8,814 nt of DNA from an uncultured Rikenella sp. (GCF_910579375.1 NZ_CAJTUJ010000073.1:1-8814), one strand, 5' to 3'. Counted from the first letter of the stretch, positions 1-5,886 are shown. Numbers and translations: made by a program. Notes: generated from the letters alone by a model not told the origin.

Positions 1-99
1 ACGAACCGCAGGATTCCACTCAAAAGTAGGGTAGATGTGGCCGCTTGGGGTCGCTTTCGGGTAGCGGCTGCCCCTTGGGTAGTTCTAGCCAGTATTTGA

Positions 100-132
100 G
101 TGCCTCTCTTCCCCGTTTATTCCGAGAGGCAC
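100..132. repeat. 9-bp inverted repeat around the stop codon of the surface-protein remnant
   Basis: GTGCCTCTC at 100-108 is perfectly complementary to GAGAGGCAC at 124-132, with a 15-nt loop that contains the minus-strand TAA stop (117-119). The arm at 124-132 encodes the conserved Arg-Cys-Leu-Ser end of the remnant. On the minus strand no T-run follows, so it does not look like a standard intrinsic terminator. It could be an RNA hairpin at the 3' end of the former gene or a recombination site. The pairing is seen directly; the role is unknown. Confidence 0.5.
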
Positions 133-302
133 CGCAACTGAAAACCGTAGCCGCGGTAGTACGTACCGCTGGGATTAAGATCCGTCACGCTGAAATTCAA
201 GTATACCCCGCTGTTGCCGCTCACCGACGACGAATAGCTGAATCCGTGGTAGCCGACATTTACCTGTACGCCCGAGTGCGAATCGCGGTAGCCCGGGGCG
301 GG
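117..302 (-). pseudogene. C-terminal remnant of a Bacteroidetes surface protein (FISUMP / DUF1566-like domain)
   Basis: The minus strand encodes 61 residues ending in TAA that look like the end of the Fibrobacter succinogenes major paralogous (FISUMP-like) domain. They start with Pro-Ala-Pro-Gly-Tyr-Arg, pass through Tyr-Ser-Ser-Ser-Val-Ser-Gly and Val-Tyr-Leu-Asn-Phe, and end Gly-Tyr-Gly-Phe-Gln-Leu-Arg-Cys-Leu-Ser-Glu. Complete members are long secreted or lipid-anchored proteins of several hundred residues. Here no matching sequence precedes residue 1. The frame stays open far upstream, but only as the antisense of folC. No start codon or signal peptide belongs to it. I read it as a truncated gene. 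A silent C-terminal cassette for a gene elsewhere is an alternative. The family call rests on recalled motif similarity, not on a search. Confidence 0.6.
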
Positions 303-419
303 TCGCTCGATGCTCGAAAAACGACCGCCTCTACCACAGACGATCGGCTCCGTCTGCCTCCGGCGACCCCCTGCTCGAATGAATCGCATAACCAGATTTT
401 CTGTTCTCTTAGAAATTCC
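303..419. other. Intergenic stretch upstream of folC, no gene seen
   Basis: Between the surface-protein remnant and the folC start I see no gene, RNA or convincing promoter. No TAnnTTTG -7 box lies in the 100 nt before folC, so its promoter is either atypical or hidden in this stretch. Plus-strand reading in the folC frame is open here but translates to Arg/Ser/Ala-rich sequence unlike FolC. Confidence 0.5.
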
Positions 420-1694
420 ATGAATTACGACGAAAGCATAGCCTATCTGTACGCCGCCGCCCCCATGTTCCAGAGCGTTGGCAGCCGCGCCTATAAAGAG
501 GGACTCGAAACTACGGAAGCCCTCAATGAACTGCTCGGGAACCCGTATAAGGCTTATCCCGCCGTGCACGTCGCCGGAACCAACGGCAAAGGATCTGTCT
601 CGCAGATGCTCGCCGCCGTGCTGCGGGAGGCGGGATACAAGACGGGGCTTTATACCTCGCCCCACTTGCGCGACTTCCGCGAGCGGATGCAGGTGGACGG
701 GCGGATGATCTCCGAACAGGAGGTCGTCGAGTTCGTCGAACGGCTGAAACCCCATATCGAACGGCTGAAACCCTCGTTTTTTGAGATTACCACCGCCATG
801 GCCTTCGACTTTTTCCGCCGCCAAGCGGTGGATATCGCCGTCGTCGAGGTCGGGATGGGCGGACGGCTTGACTGCACCAATGTCATTACTCCGCTCGTGA
901 GCGTCATCACCAATATCAGCTTCGACCACCGGCAGTTCCTGGGCGAGACGCTGCCCGAGATTGCCGGCGAGAAAGCGGGGATTATCAAACCCGGCGTGCC
1001 GGTCGTCGTGGGCGAGTTTCAGCCGGAGACCGCGCCGACCTTCATCGCAAAAGCCCGGGAGAGCGGCTCGCCCATTCTTTTTGCCGACCAGCGGTATCGT
1101 TGCGACGGGCACGACGGGCGGATGTTCGAGGTCGAGAATCAGGGGGACGGCTACCGGTTTACCGTACAGCTCGGGATGGAGGGAGACTATCAGCAGCGGA
1201 ACCTCTGCACCGCGCTGGCGGCGTTGGATATCCTGACCGAACGGCTGCCGAGGCCGCTCACGACGAACGAAGCGCGGCGGGGGCTCGCCGAGGCGCGGGT
1301 GCCGGGGCGGTGGCAGCGGATCGATACGGGAGAGGATCCGTGTCCCATCGTTTGCGATACGGGGCATAACGAGGCGGGGCTGGCCTTTGTGGCGGGGCAG
1401 CTGAAAAAGCAGGTCTATAAAAAACTCTATTTCGTGCTCGGCGTCGTGGCGGACAAGGAGCTGGATCACATTCTGCCGCTGTTGCCGCGGGAGGCGCACT
1501 ATCTCTTCACGCAGGCTGCGCTACCGCGGGCGCTGGCGGCAGAACGGCTGGCGGAGGTCTGTCGCGCGGCGGGGTTACGGGGCGAAACGGTCGCTTCCGT
1601 CCCTCGGGCGCTCGACCGGGCCCGGGCGCTGGCCGGACCGGAAGACCTCGTCTTCATCGGGGGCAGCACCTTCACGGTTGCAGAAGTGCTGTAA
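420..1694 (+). CDS. folC: Bifunctional folylpolyglutamate synthase / dihydrofolate synthase
   Basis: This 424-residue cytoplasmic Mur-ligase-like enzyme adds glutamate to dihydropteroate and/or folates with ATP, which makes and retains folate cofactors. The ATP-binding P-loop AGTNGKGS is at residues 52-59, followed by Ser-Pro-His-Leu at 80-83. The EVGMGGRLD motif lies at 143-151, Asn-Ile-Ser-Phe-Asp-His at 165-170, and GEKAGIIKPGVP around 183-194, whose Lys185 is probably the carbamylated lysine of the family. VPGRWQ at 294-299 and DTGHNEAG at 313-320 mark the C-terminal glutamate-ligase domain. The length is normal. The frame stays open upstream to position 45, but those 125 codons do not resemble FolC and overlap the antisense surface-protein remnant, so I start at ATG 420. 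The last codons overlap the ricT promoter. Dihydrofolate synthase activity cannot be separated from folylpolyglutamate synthase activity by sequence alone. Confidence 0.95.
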   Translation: MNYDESIAYLYAAAPMFQSVGSRAYKEGLETTEALNELLGNPYKAYPAVHVAGTNGKGSVSQMLAAVLREAGYKTGLYTSPHLRDFRERMQVDGRMISEQEVVEFVERLKPHIERLKPSFFEITTAMAFDFFRRQAVDIAVVEVGMGGRLDCTNVITPLVSVITNISFDHRQFLGETLPEIAGEKAGIIKPGVPVVVGEFQPETAPTFIAKARESGSPILFADQRYRCDGHDGRMFEVENQGDGYRFTVQLGMEGDYQQRNLCTALAALDILTERLPRPLTTNEARRGLAEARVPGRWQRIDTGEDPCPIVCDTGHNEAGLAFVAGQLKKQVYKKLYFVLGVVADKELDHILPLLPREAHYLFTQAALPRALAAERLAEVCRAAGLRGETVASVPRALDRARALAGPEDLVFIGGSTFTVAEVL

Positions 1695-1708
1695 TAGTCA
1701 TACCTTTG
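1678..1708 (+). promoter_or_regulatory. Predicted Bacteroidetes sigma-ABfr promoter for the ricT cluster
   Basis: TTG at 1678-1680 (-33 element) and TACCTTTG at 1701-1708 (-7 element, consensus TAnnTTTG) are 20 nt apart, close to the Bacteroidetes primary-sigma spacing. The -33 element lies in the last codons of folC and the -7 box just past its stop. Transcription would start near 1714, which leaves a leader of about 45 nt before the ricT ATG. It implies that ricT-gldH-trmB-ispH can be expressed independently of folC. Confidence 0.7.
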
Positions 1709-1760
1709 TACATTCAGGCTCCGACCGTTTTGTCGCCGGGGCATTCAATACGCGAAGAGG

Positions 1761-3257
1761 ATGACTTGTCAGAAAAATATTACTCGGGGATGCTGCTTTT
1801 CGACCGACGCCAACGGCGAACCGACGGCGCAAAACTGTCCGGGGGCGCATAAACTCGAAGTCTTCGACTGGATGGCCGATCTGCCCGATTCGCTGGCTGA
1901 GAACGCCATCTACGAGGTGCAGTTCAAAAACACCCGGAAGGGATACTACTGGAACAATACGGGCATCTCGCTCAAGGTGGGTGACATTGTGGCCGTCGAG
2001 GCCAGCCCGGGGCACGATATCGGGATCGTCACCCTGACCGGCGAACTGGTGACCCGGCAGATGAAGCGCACGGGCTTCAATCCGCAGGGGCTCGAATGCA
2101 AGAAAATCTATCGGAAGGCGAAACCTTACGACATCGAAAAGTGGCAGGAGGCGATCGGGCTGGAGCATCAGACGATGATCCGCTCGCGGCAGATCGCGGC
2201 AGACCTGCACCTCAATATGAAGATCGGTGATGTGGAGTATCAGGGGGATAAGTTGAAGGCCATCTTCTATTACATTGCCGACGAACGGGTCGATTTCCGC
2301 GAACTGATCAAGGTGCTGGCCGACCAGTTCCGCGTTCGGGTCGAGATGCGCCAGATCGGCGCACGGCAGGAGGCGGGGCGGATCGGCGGAATTGCGCCGT
2401 GCGGACGCGAACTCTGCTGCTCGACCTGGATGAACAGCTTCTCGTCGGTCACGATCGGGGCGGCAAGACATCAGGAGATCTCGCTCAACCCGCAGAAGCT
2501 GGCGGGACAGTGCGGCAAGCTCAAATGCTGTCTCAATTACGAATTGGATTCCTATATCGATGCGCGGCGGGCGTTTCCGCGGCTTAACGGGCCGCTGGAG
2601 GCGATGGACGGCAGCTATCATCTGGTCAAGAGCGATATCTTCAAAAAACTGATGTGGTTCAGCCCCGATCCGCACTCTACGGCGGTGATGATTCCGCTGA
2701 CCACGGAACGGGTGCGGCAGATTGTGGCGATGAACCGTCGGGGCGAGAAGGTGGACAAACTGGAGGATGCGGCGTTGCTCGCGGCGCAGCATAGCGCGCC
2801 GGCAGAGCCGGAGATCAAGAATGTGGTGGGCGAGGAGAGCATCACACGGTTCGACCACGCACGGAGCGGAGGTCGGAAGCGGGGCGGACAGGGACGGAAT
2901 CGGGGGAATGGCAATCGCGATAACCGCGAGAACAATCGCGACCGGGGCAATAATCAGCGGGGAGACCGGACGGAAAAGGCGGAGAAATCGGAGAAATCGG
3001 GCGGCGGGCGGCCTACGGCAAGACCGGAAATGGCGGCTCGGGCCGAAGCGGACGGACGGGCGGAGGCACGACCGACGGCGAGGCCGGAACTGTTGGCCAA
3101 GGCGAATGGCGAGCAAGGCGGAGCTGGAAACGGAGGGGGGAATGGCGGTAATAACGGCGGCCGGGGAGGAAACAACTATCGGAACCGCAGTCCGCGGCGG
3201 AGGCCGGGCAATCGCTCGCAGGGCGGAGGAACGAACAACGGCGGGCAGGGGGCTTGA
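1761..3257 (+). CDS. ricT: PSP1-domain Fe-S protein RicT with a Gly/Arg/Asn-rich tail
   Basis: This 498-residue protein belongs to the PSP1/YaaT (RicT) family. In Bacillus subtilis RicT forms an Fe-S complex with RicA and RicF that affects RNase Y-dependent mRNA maturation. The role in Bacteroidetes is not established. The PSP1 core spans roughly residues 50-265. The family's Cys signature is intact: C214 and C219-C220 in APCGRELCCST, then C251 and C256-C257 in GQCGKLKCCLNYE. Some of these are the expected [4Fe-4S] ligands. An extra N-terminal Cys set (C3, C11, C12, C26) precedes the core. From about residue 369 the protein becomes a low-complexity tail of 130 residues rich in Gly, Arg and Asn. 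It starts at ATG 1761, 52 nt after a consensus -7 box. gldH begins 4 nt after the stop, so the two are probably cotranscribed. The protein looks cytoplasmic: no signal peptide or membrane segment is seen. Confidence 0.9.
   Translation: MTCQKNITRGCCFSTDANGEPTAQNCPGAHKLEVFDWMADLPDSLAENAIYEVQFKNTRKGYYWNNTGISLKVGDIVAVEASPGHDIGIVTLTGELVTRQMKRTGFNPQGLECKKIYRKAKPYDIEKWQEAIGLEHQTMIRSRQIAADLHLNMKIGDVEYQGDKLKAIFYYIADERVDFRELIKVLADQFRVRVEMRQIGARQEAGRIGGIAPCGRELCCSTWMNSFSSVTIGAARHQEISLNPQKLAGQCGKLKCCLNYELDSYIDARRAFPRLNGPLEAMDGSYHLVKSDIFKKLMWFSPDPHSTAVMIPLTTERVRQIVAMNRRGEKVDKLEDAALLAAQHSAPAEPEIKNVVGEESITRFDHARSGGRKRGGQGRNRGNGNRDNRENNRDRGNNQRGDRTEKAEKSEKSGGGRPTARPEMAARAEADGRAEARPTARPELLAKANGEQGGAGNGGGNGGNNGGRGGNNYRNRSPRRRPGNRSQGGGTNNGGQGA
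2865..3254 (+). repeat. Low-complexity Gly/Arg/Asn-rich coding segment of ricT
   Basis: This segment encodes residues 369-498 of RicT. The first block is Arg/Gly/Asn/Asp-rich (about 371-402). A short Lys/Glu/Ser stretch follows. Then come two copies of Arg-Pro-Thr-Ala-Arg-Pro-Glu at 417-423 and 437-443, exactly 20 residues apart. The last block is Gly/Asn-rich with an Arg cluster (SPRRRPGNR, 477-485). The composition is that of a disordered, basic, RNA-binding-like tail. It remains in the RicT frame up to the stop. Confidence 0.8.
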
Positions 3258-3261
3258 CGGC

Positions 3262-3789
3262 ATGGGGCGGAGGATCGGATACGGATGCGTGTTCTTCGGC
3301 CTCGTGTGGGCCTCTCTCCTGGTGGGGTGCAGCGGGGGGAAGTATATGGAGATGTACGACTTGCCGCGCGAGGGGTGGGGACGGGAGGAGGCGGTCGTCT
3401 TCTATTTCGAGCCCGACTCGGCGGCGGGGGCGAGGGGGGGGCAGTGGATCGATATCTCGATCCGGTATGACGACGACTATCCGTATGCCGCTTTGCCGCT
3501 GGTGATCAAGGCGGTGACGCCCGACAAACGTTTTTGGGCCGACACGGTCGAATTCGCCCTGCGGAGGCCGGCGGCAGACGGGGAGCCGGGCGAAGGGGCG
3601 TATCGCAGGGCCGGAAGGCACTATTCCAATCACAACGATATCACGCGTCGTTACCGCAGCGGCGTCCGGTTCTCTCAGCGGGGAGAATATGCGCTGTCGG
3701 TGCGCCAGCTGACTGGGGCGGAGCGGATCCGGGGGATTCGATCCATCGGGGTCGTCGTCAGCGGAGCGCGGCCGGTGCGGAGACGGTGA
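3262..3789 (+). CDS. gldH: GldH-family lipoprotein
   Basis: This 175-residue lipoprotein starts Met-Gly-Arg-Arg, has a hydrophobic stretch at residues 10-21, and a lipobox Leu-Val-Gly-Cys with the acylated Cys at 23, so it should be exported and anchored in a membrane. The rest fits the GldH family: Trp61-Ile-Asp-Ile with Ser-Ile-Arg and Tyr-Pro-Tyr (73-75) in the first half, then Gly-Glu-Tyr-Ala-Leu-Ser-Val-Arg-Gln-Leu and a Gly-Ile-Arg-Ser-Ile-Gly-Val end. GldH is needed for gliding in Flavobacterium johnsoniae, where it works with the type IX secretion/gliding machinery. Non-gliding gut relatives keep it with no assigned role. The start at ATG 3262 is 4 nt after the ricT stop and gives a proper signal sequence; the longer open frame runs through ricT and is not real. 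Codon use is like its neighbours'. The call is from motif pattern and neighbourhood. Confidence 0.8.
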   Translation: MGRRIGYGCVFFGLVWASLLVGCSGGKYMEMYDLPREGWGREEAVVFYFEPDSAAGARGGQWIDISIRYDDDYPYAALPLVIKAVTPDKRFWADTVEFALRRPAADGEPGEGAYRRAGRHYSNHNDITRRYRSGVRFSQRGEYALSVRQLTGAERIRGIRSIGVVVSGARPVRRR

Positions 3790-3819
3790 CCGCTCTTTTT
3801 TGTGAACCTGTTTGCGAGC

Positions 3820-4563
3820 ATGGGAAAAAATAAACTCAAAAAATTCAGCGAAAATCTCACCTTTCGCTGCCTGATCCAACCGCAATTCGAAGAGGTATTC
3901 CGTCGCGACCACCCGCTCAAAGGGAGGTGGCGGAGCGAGTTCTTCGGCAACGACCGCCCGATCGTGCTGGAGCTCGGATGCGGACGCGGCGAATATACTG
4001 TCGGGCTGGCTGAGGCCGATCCGGCGACGAACTACATCGGGGTCGATATCAAGGGGGCGCGGATGTGGCGCGGGGCCAAGACGGCTACGGAGAACCGGAT
4101 GGCCAATGTGGCTTTTCTGCGGACGCGGATCGAATTCATCGACTCGTTCTTCGCGCCGGGCGAGGTGGATCAAATCTGGATCACCTTTCCCGATCCGCAG
4201 ATGAACAAACGGAGGGTGGCCAAGCGGCTGACGGCGCCGGGATTTCTGGAACGCTATGCGCGTTTCCTGAAACCGGAGGGGACGATCCACCTGAAGACGG
4301 ACTCGGGGCACCTGCACGAATACACGAAGGCGGTGCTGGCGGCCAATGGGATGGCGCCGACGGTCTGCTGCAACGATATTTACGGGCCGCAGGGGATTGC
4401 CGATGCGGCGCTGGCGATCAAGACGGCTTACGAGACGCGCTTTCTGGCGGAGGGGCTGCCGATCACCTATCTGCAATGGTCGCCGGGGGGGAGACGGGAG
4501 TTTGCGGTGCCGGATTTCCCGGCCGACGAGCTGCTGGTGGGGGAAAATACGCCGGTGAGATGA
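3820..4563 (+). CDS. trmB: tRNA (guanine-N7-)-methyltransferase
   Basis: This 247-residue cytoplasmic SAM-dependent enzyme methylates N7 of G46 in the tRNA variable loop. The SAM-binding Rossmann motif is Leu-Glu-Leu-Gly-Cys-Gly-Arg-Gly at residues 50-57, followed by Gly-Val-Asp-Ile-Lys-Gly at 74-79. The family signature FPDPQMNKRR at 123-132 corresponds to the FPDP..KxRH segment of other TrmB proteins. Thr160-Asp161 and Thr202-Ala-Tyr-Glu-Thr-Arg close the active-site region. I chose ATG 3820, which gives the usual MGKNKLKKF start; a GTG six codons earlier (3802) is in frame but less likely. It follows gldH by 30 nt and its stop overlaps the ispH start in ATGA, which suggests translational coupling. 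The length is typical for Bacteroidetes members. Confidence 0.95.
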   Translation: MGKNKLKKFSENLTFRCLIQPQFEEVFRRDHPLKGRWRSEFFGNDRPIVLELGCGRGEYTVGLAEADPATNYIGVDIKGARMWRGAKTATENRMANVAFLRTRIEFIDSFFAPGEVDQIWITFPDPQMNKRRVAKRLTAPGFLERYARFLKPEGTIHLKTDSGHLHEYTKAVLAANGMAPTVCCNDIYGPQGIADAALAIKTAYETRFLAEGLPITYLQWSPGGRREFAVPDFPADELLVGENTPVR

Positions 4564-5447
4564 GAATTGAAATCGACGAACAATCGGGCTTCTGCTTCGG
4601 GGTCGTCAAGGCGATCTCGACGGCCGAGGAGTGGCTGAGGGCCAGAGAGGGGGCGGTGTGGTGTTTGGGCGATATCGTCCACAATCGGGTCGAGGTGGAT
4701 CGCCTGGAGCAGTTGGGGCTGCAGACGGTCGGGCATGACCGGCTGCCGGAGCTGGCCGGCCGGTGCGTGCTGATTCGGGCGCACGGCGAGCCGCCGGCGA
4801 CGTATGCCGAGGCACGGCGCTACGGAATCGAACTGGTGGACGCCACTTGTCCGGTGGTGGCGAAGTTGCAGGAGCGGGTGCGGCGGGCGTGGGAGGCGAT
4901 GCGGCGGGTGGAGGGGCAGGTCGTGCTGTTCGGCAAGCCGGGGCACGCCGAGGTGGTGGGGCTGACGGGGCAGACGAACGAGGAGGCGATCGTCATCGAG
5001 TCGGAGGCCGATCTGGGACGGATCGATTTCAGCCGGCCGATCTGTCTGCTGTCGCAGACGACGCAGAGCCTGGCGCAGTTCAATGCCATCCGGGACGAGA
5101 TTTTGCGCCGTGCCGCGCATCCCGAGACGGTGGAGGTGCATGACACCATCTGTCGGCAGGTCTCGAACCGGAATCCGCACCTGCGCGAGTTTGCCGCCCG
5201 GTTCGATGCGGTGATCTTCGTGAGCGGCAGCAAGAGTTCGAACGGCAAGGCGCTCTACGAGGTGTGTCGGGGGGCGAATCCGCGGACGTACAAGGTGGAG
5301 GAGGCGACGGAGCTCCGGCGGGAGTGGTTCGAGGGGATCGCGTCGGTGGGGGTGTGTGGGGCGACGTCGACGCCGAAGTGGCTGATGCAGCGGGTGGCGG
5401 ATGCCATCGCCGGTTTTTCGGCGGAGGGCGGTTCGTCGGAGCGGTGA
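4560..5447 (+). CDS. ispH: 4-hydroxy-3-methylbut-2-enyl diphosphate reductase
   Basis: This 295-residue cytoplasmic [4Fe-4S] enzyme reduces HMBPP to IPP and DMAPP, the last step of the MEP pathway. The three cluster ligands are at C12 (Ser-Gly-Phe-Cys-Phe-Gly), C97 (Asp-Ala-Thr-Cys-Pro) and C198 (His-Asp-Thr-Ile-Cys), almost the same numbering as in E. coli. Substrate-binding histidines are His41 (His-Asn-Arg), His75 (Arg-Ala-His-Gly) and His129. The proton-donor Glu is Glu131 in Gly-His-Ala-Glu-Val. Ser-Gly-Ser-Lys-Ser-Ser-Asn at 222-228 and Gly-Ala-Thr-Ser-Thr-Pro at 267-272 bind the diphosphate. The start is ATG 4560 inside the ATGA overlap with trmB, which yields the exact N-terminal spacing to C12. 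It is the last gene of the ricT cluster; no terminator is seen before the tRNA promoter, so readthrough into the tRNA is possible. Confidence 0.97.
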   Translation: MRIEIDEQSGFCFGVVKAISTAEEWLRAREGAVWCLGDIVHNRVEVDRLEQLGLQTVGHDRLPELAGRCVLIRAHGEPPATYAEARRYGIELVDATCPVVAKLQERVRRAWEAMRRVEGQVVLFGKPGHAEVVGLTGQTNEEAIVIESEADLGRIDFSRPICLLSQTTQSLAQFNAIRDEILRRAAHPETVEVHDTICRQVSNRNPHLREFAARFDAVIFVSGSKSSNGKALYEVCRGANPRTYKVEEATELRREWFEGIASVGVCGATSTPKWLMQRVADAIAGFSAEGGSSER

Positions 5448-5472
5448 AATGGGGGTGTTTGTCGATTCGCGT

Positions 5473-5502
5473 TTGCGGATTCGGGAAAAAACGCTATCTT
5501 TG
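5473..5502 (+). promoter_or_regulatory. Predicted promoter of the tRNA-Cys gene
   Basis: TTG at 5473-5475 and TATCTTTG at 5495-5502 are separated by exactly 19 nt, a near-perfect match to the Bacteroidetes -33/-7 consensus. Transcription would start near 5508, about a dozen nt before the mature tRNA 5' end. Confidence 0.8.
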
Positions 5503-5520
5503 CCCTGCAATTTACAATCG

Positions 5521-5591
5521 GGTCGGTTGGCCGAGCGGTTAGGCAGAGGTCTGCAAAACCTCGTACAGCAGTTCGAATCTGCTACCGACCT
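5521..5591 (+). tRNA. tRNA-Cys, anticodon GCA
   Basis: A complete 71-nt cloverleaf can be drawn by hand. The acceptor stem GGTCGGT (5521-5527) pairs perfectly with ACCGACC (5584-5590). The D stem is GCC (5530-5532) with GGC (5542-5544). The anticodon stem GAGGT (5546-5550) pairs with ACCTC (5558-5562) around the loop CTGCAAA, with anticodon GCA at 5553-5555. The variable loop is GTAC. The T stem AGCAG (5567-5571) pairs with CTGCT (5579-5583) around TTCGAAT. The discriminator base is T5591 (U73), the identity base of bacterial tRNA-Cys. The 3' CCA is not encoded (CAC follows), so it must be added by nucleotidyltransferase. It has its own promoter and terminator. Confidence 0.97.
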
Positions 5592-5598
5592 CACACGG

Positions 5599-5654
5599 AG
5601 AGGGTTTTTAATGCGCTGGTTCTTCGGCGAATTGAAAACCCTCTTCTCTTTTTT
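5599..5654 (+). terminator. Rho-independent terminator after tRNA-Cys
   Basis: AGAGGGTTTT at 5599-5608 is perfectly complementary to AAAACCCTCT at 5635-5644, a 10-bp stem with a 26-nt loop. A pyrimidine run ending in six T residues (5649-5654) follows. It lies 8 nt past the tRNA and would end its transcript; it would also stop readthrough from ispH. Confidence 0.8.
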
Positions 5655-5732
5655 CCGGTAACCGTTGCGGGGGGTGTTGGGGAGGGGGATCTTCTGTCAG
5701 TGGCGGACTCTTTCATCGGATAAAATATGCGC

Positions 5733-5759
5733 CCGGGGGAAGTACAATAACCTCCCCGG
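5733..5759. repeat. GC-rich hairpin in the intergenic region
   Basis: CCGGGG at 5733-5738 pairs with CCCCGG at 5754-5759, extended by one G-T wobble, leaving an AT-rich loop of about 13 nt. There is no T-run on the plus strand, so it is not a clear terminator. It is 120 nt upstream of the regulator's -7 box. It could be an operator or remnant structure; the role is unknown. Confidence 0.4.
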
Positions 5760-5814
5760 TGGATAGGCTCTGGAAATCAGCCTGTCGCCAAGCTTGTTGT
5801 GCGGGTTTTAATAA

Positions 5815-5827
5815 TGTATTATATACA
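5815..5827. promoter_or_regulatory. 13-bp palindrome, candidate operator of the Nudix-like regulator
   Basis: TGTAT at 5815-5819 and ATACA at 5823-5827 form a perfect inverted repeat with a 3-nt centre (TAT). It lies in an AT-rich island upstream of a gene for a winged-helix regulator, about 50 nt before the predicted -7 box. Autoregulation is inferred from position only; palindromes of this kind are easier to meet by chance in AT-rich DNA. Confidence 0.35.
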
Positions 5828-5878
5828 GTAAGGGTTTATTTAATAGGTTGTCCGATAGTATTTTGCGGTCTAAATAAC

Positions 5879-5886
5879 TATATTTG
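5879..5886 (+). promoter_or_regulatory. Predicted -7 element of the regulator/GH3 promoter
   Basis: TATATTTG matches the Bacteroidetes TAnnTTTG -7 box exactly and lies 35 nt before the regulator ATG, giving a leader of roughly 28 nt. No TTG is found at the expected distance (nearest at 5848-5850 and 5863-5865), so the -33 element is weak. This is compatible with a promoter that needs an activator. Confidence 0.5.

Noticed and set aside
45..419. N-terminal extension of folC by 125 codons
   Set aside because: The frame is open but the translation is unlike any FolC, and it runs antisense to the surface-protein remnant; ATG 420 gives the normal protein.
1698..3263. 521-codon minus-strand open frame opposite ricT
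   Set aside because: Its translation is Arg/Pro/His-rich with no recognisable domain; long antisense open frames are expected opposite GC-rich genes.
3013..4476. 487-codon minus-strand open frame opposite gldH and trmB
   Set aside because: It covers two well-supported plus-strand genes and has the same Arg/Pro-rich shadow composition.
5521..5591. tRNA-Cys as an integration site (att) of a mobile element
   Set aside because: I found no integrase gene and no second copy of the tRNA 3' end in the window.
4467..5594. 375-codon minus-strand open frame opposite ispH and tRNA-Cys
   Set aside because: It is a shadow of ispH and runs through the tRNA gene, which cannot be part of a normal coding sequence.
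5401..5661. Plus-strand small open frame across tRNA-Cys and its terminator
   Set aside because: It runs through a complete tRNA and a terminator stem; it is a by-product of these elements.
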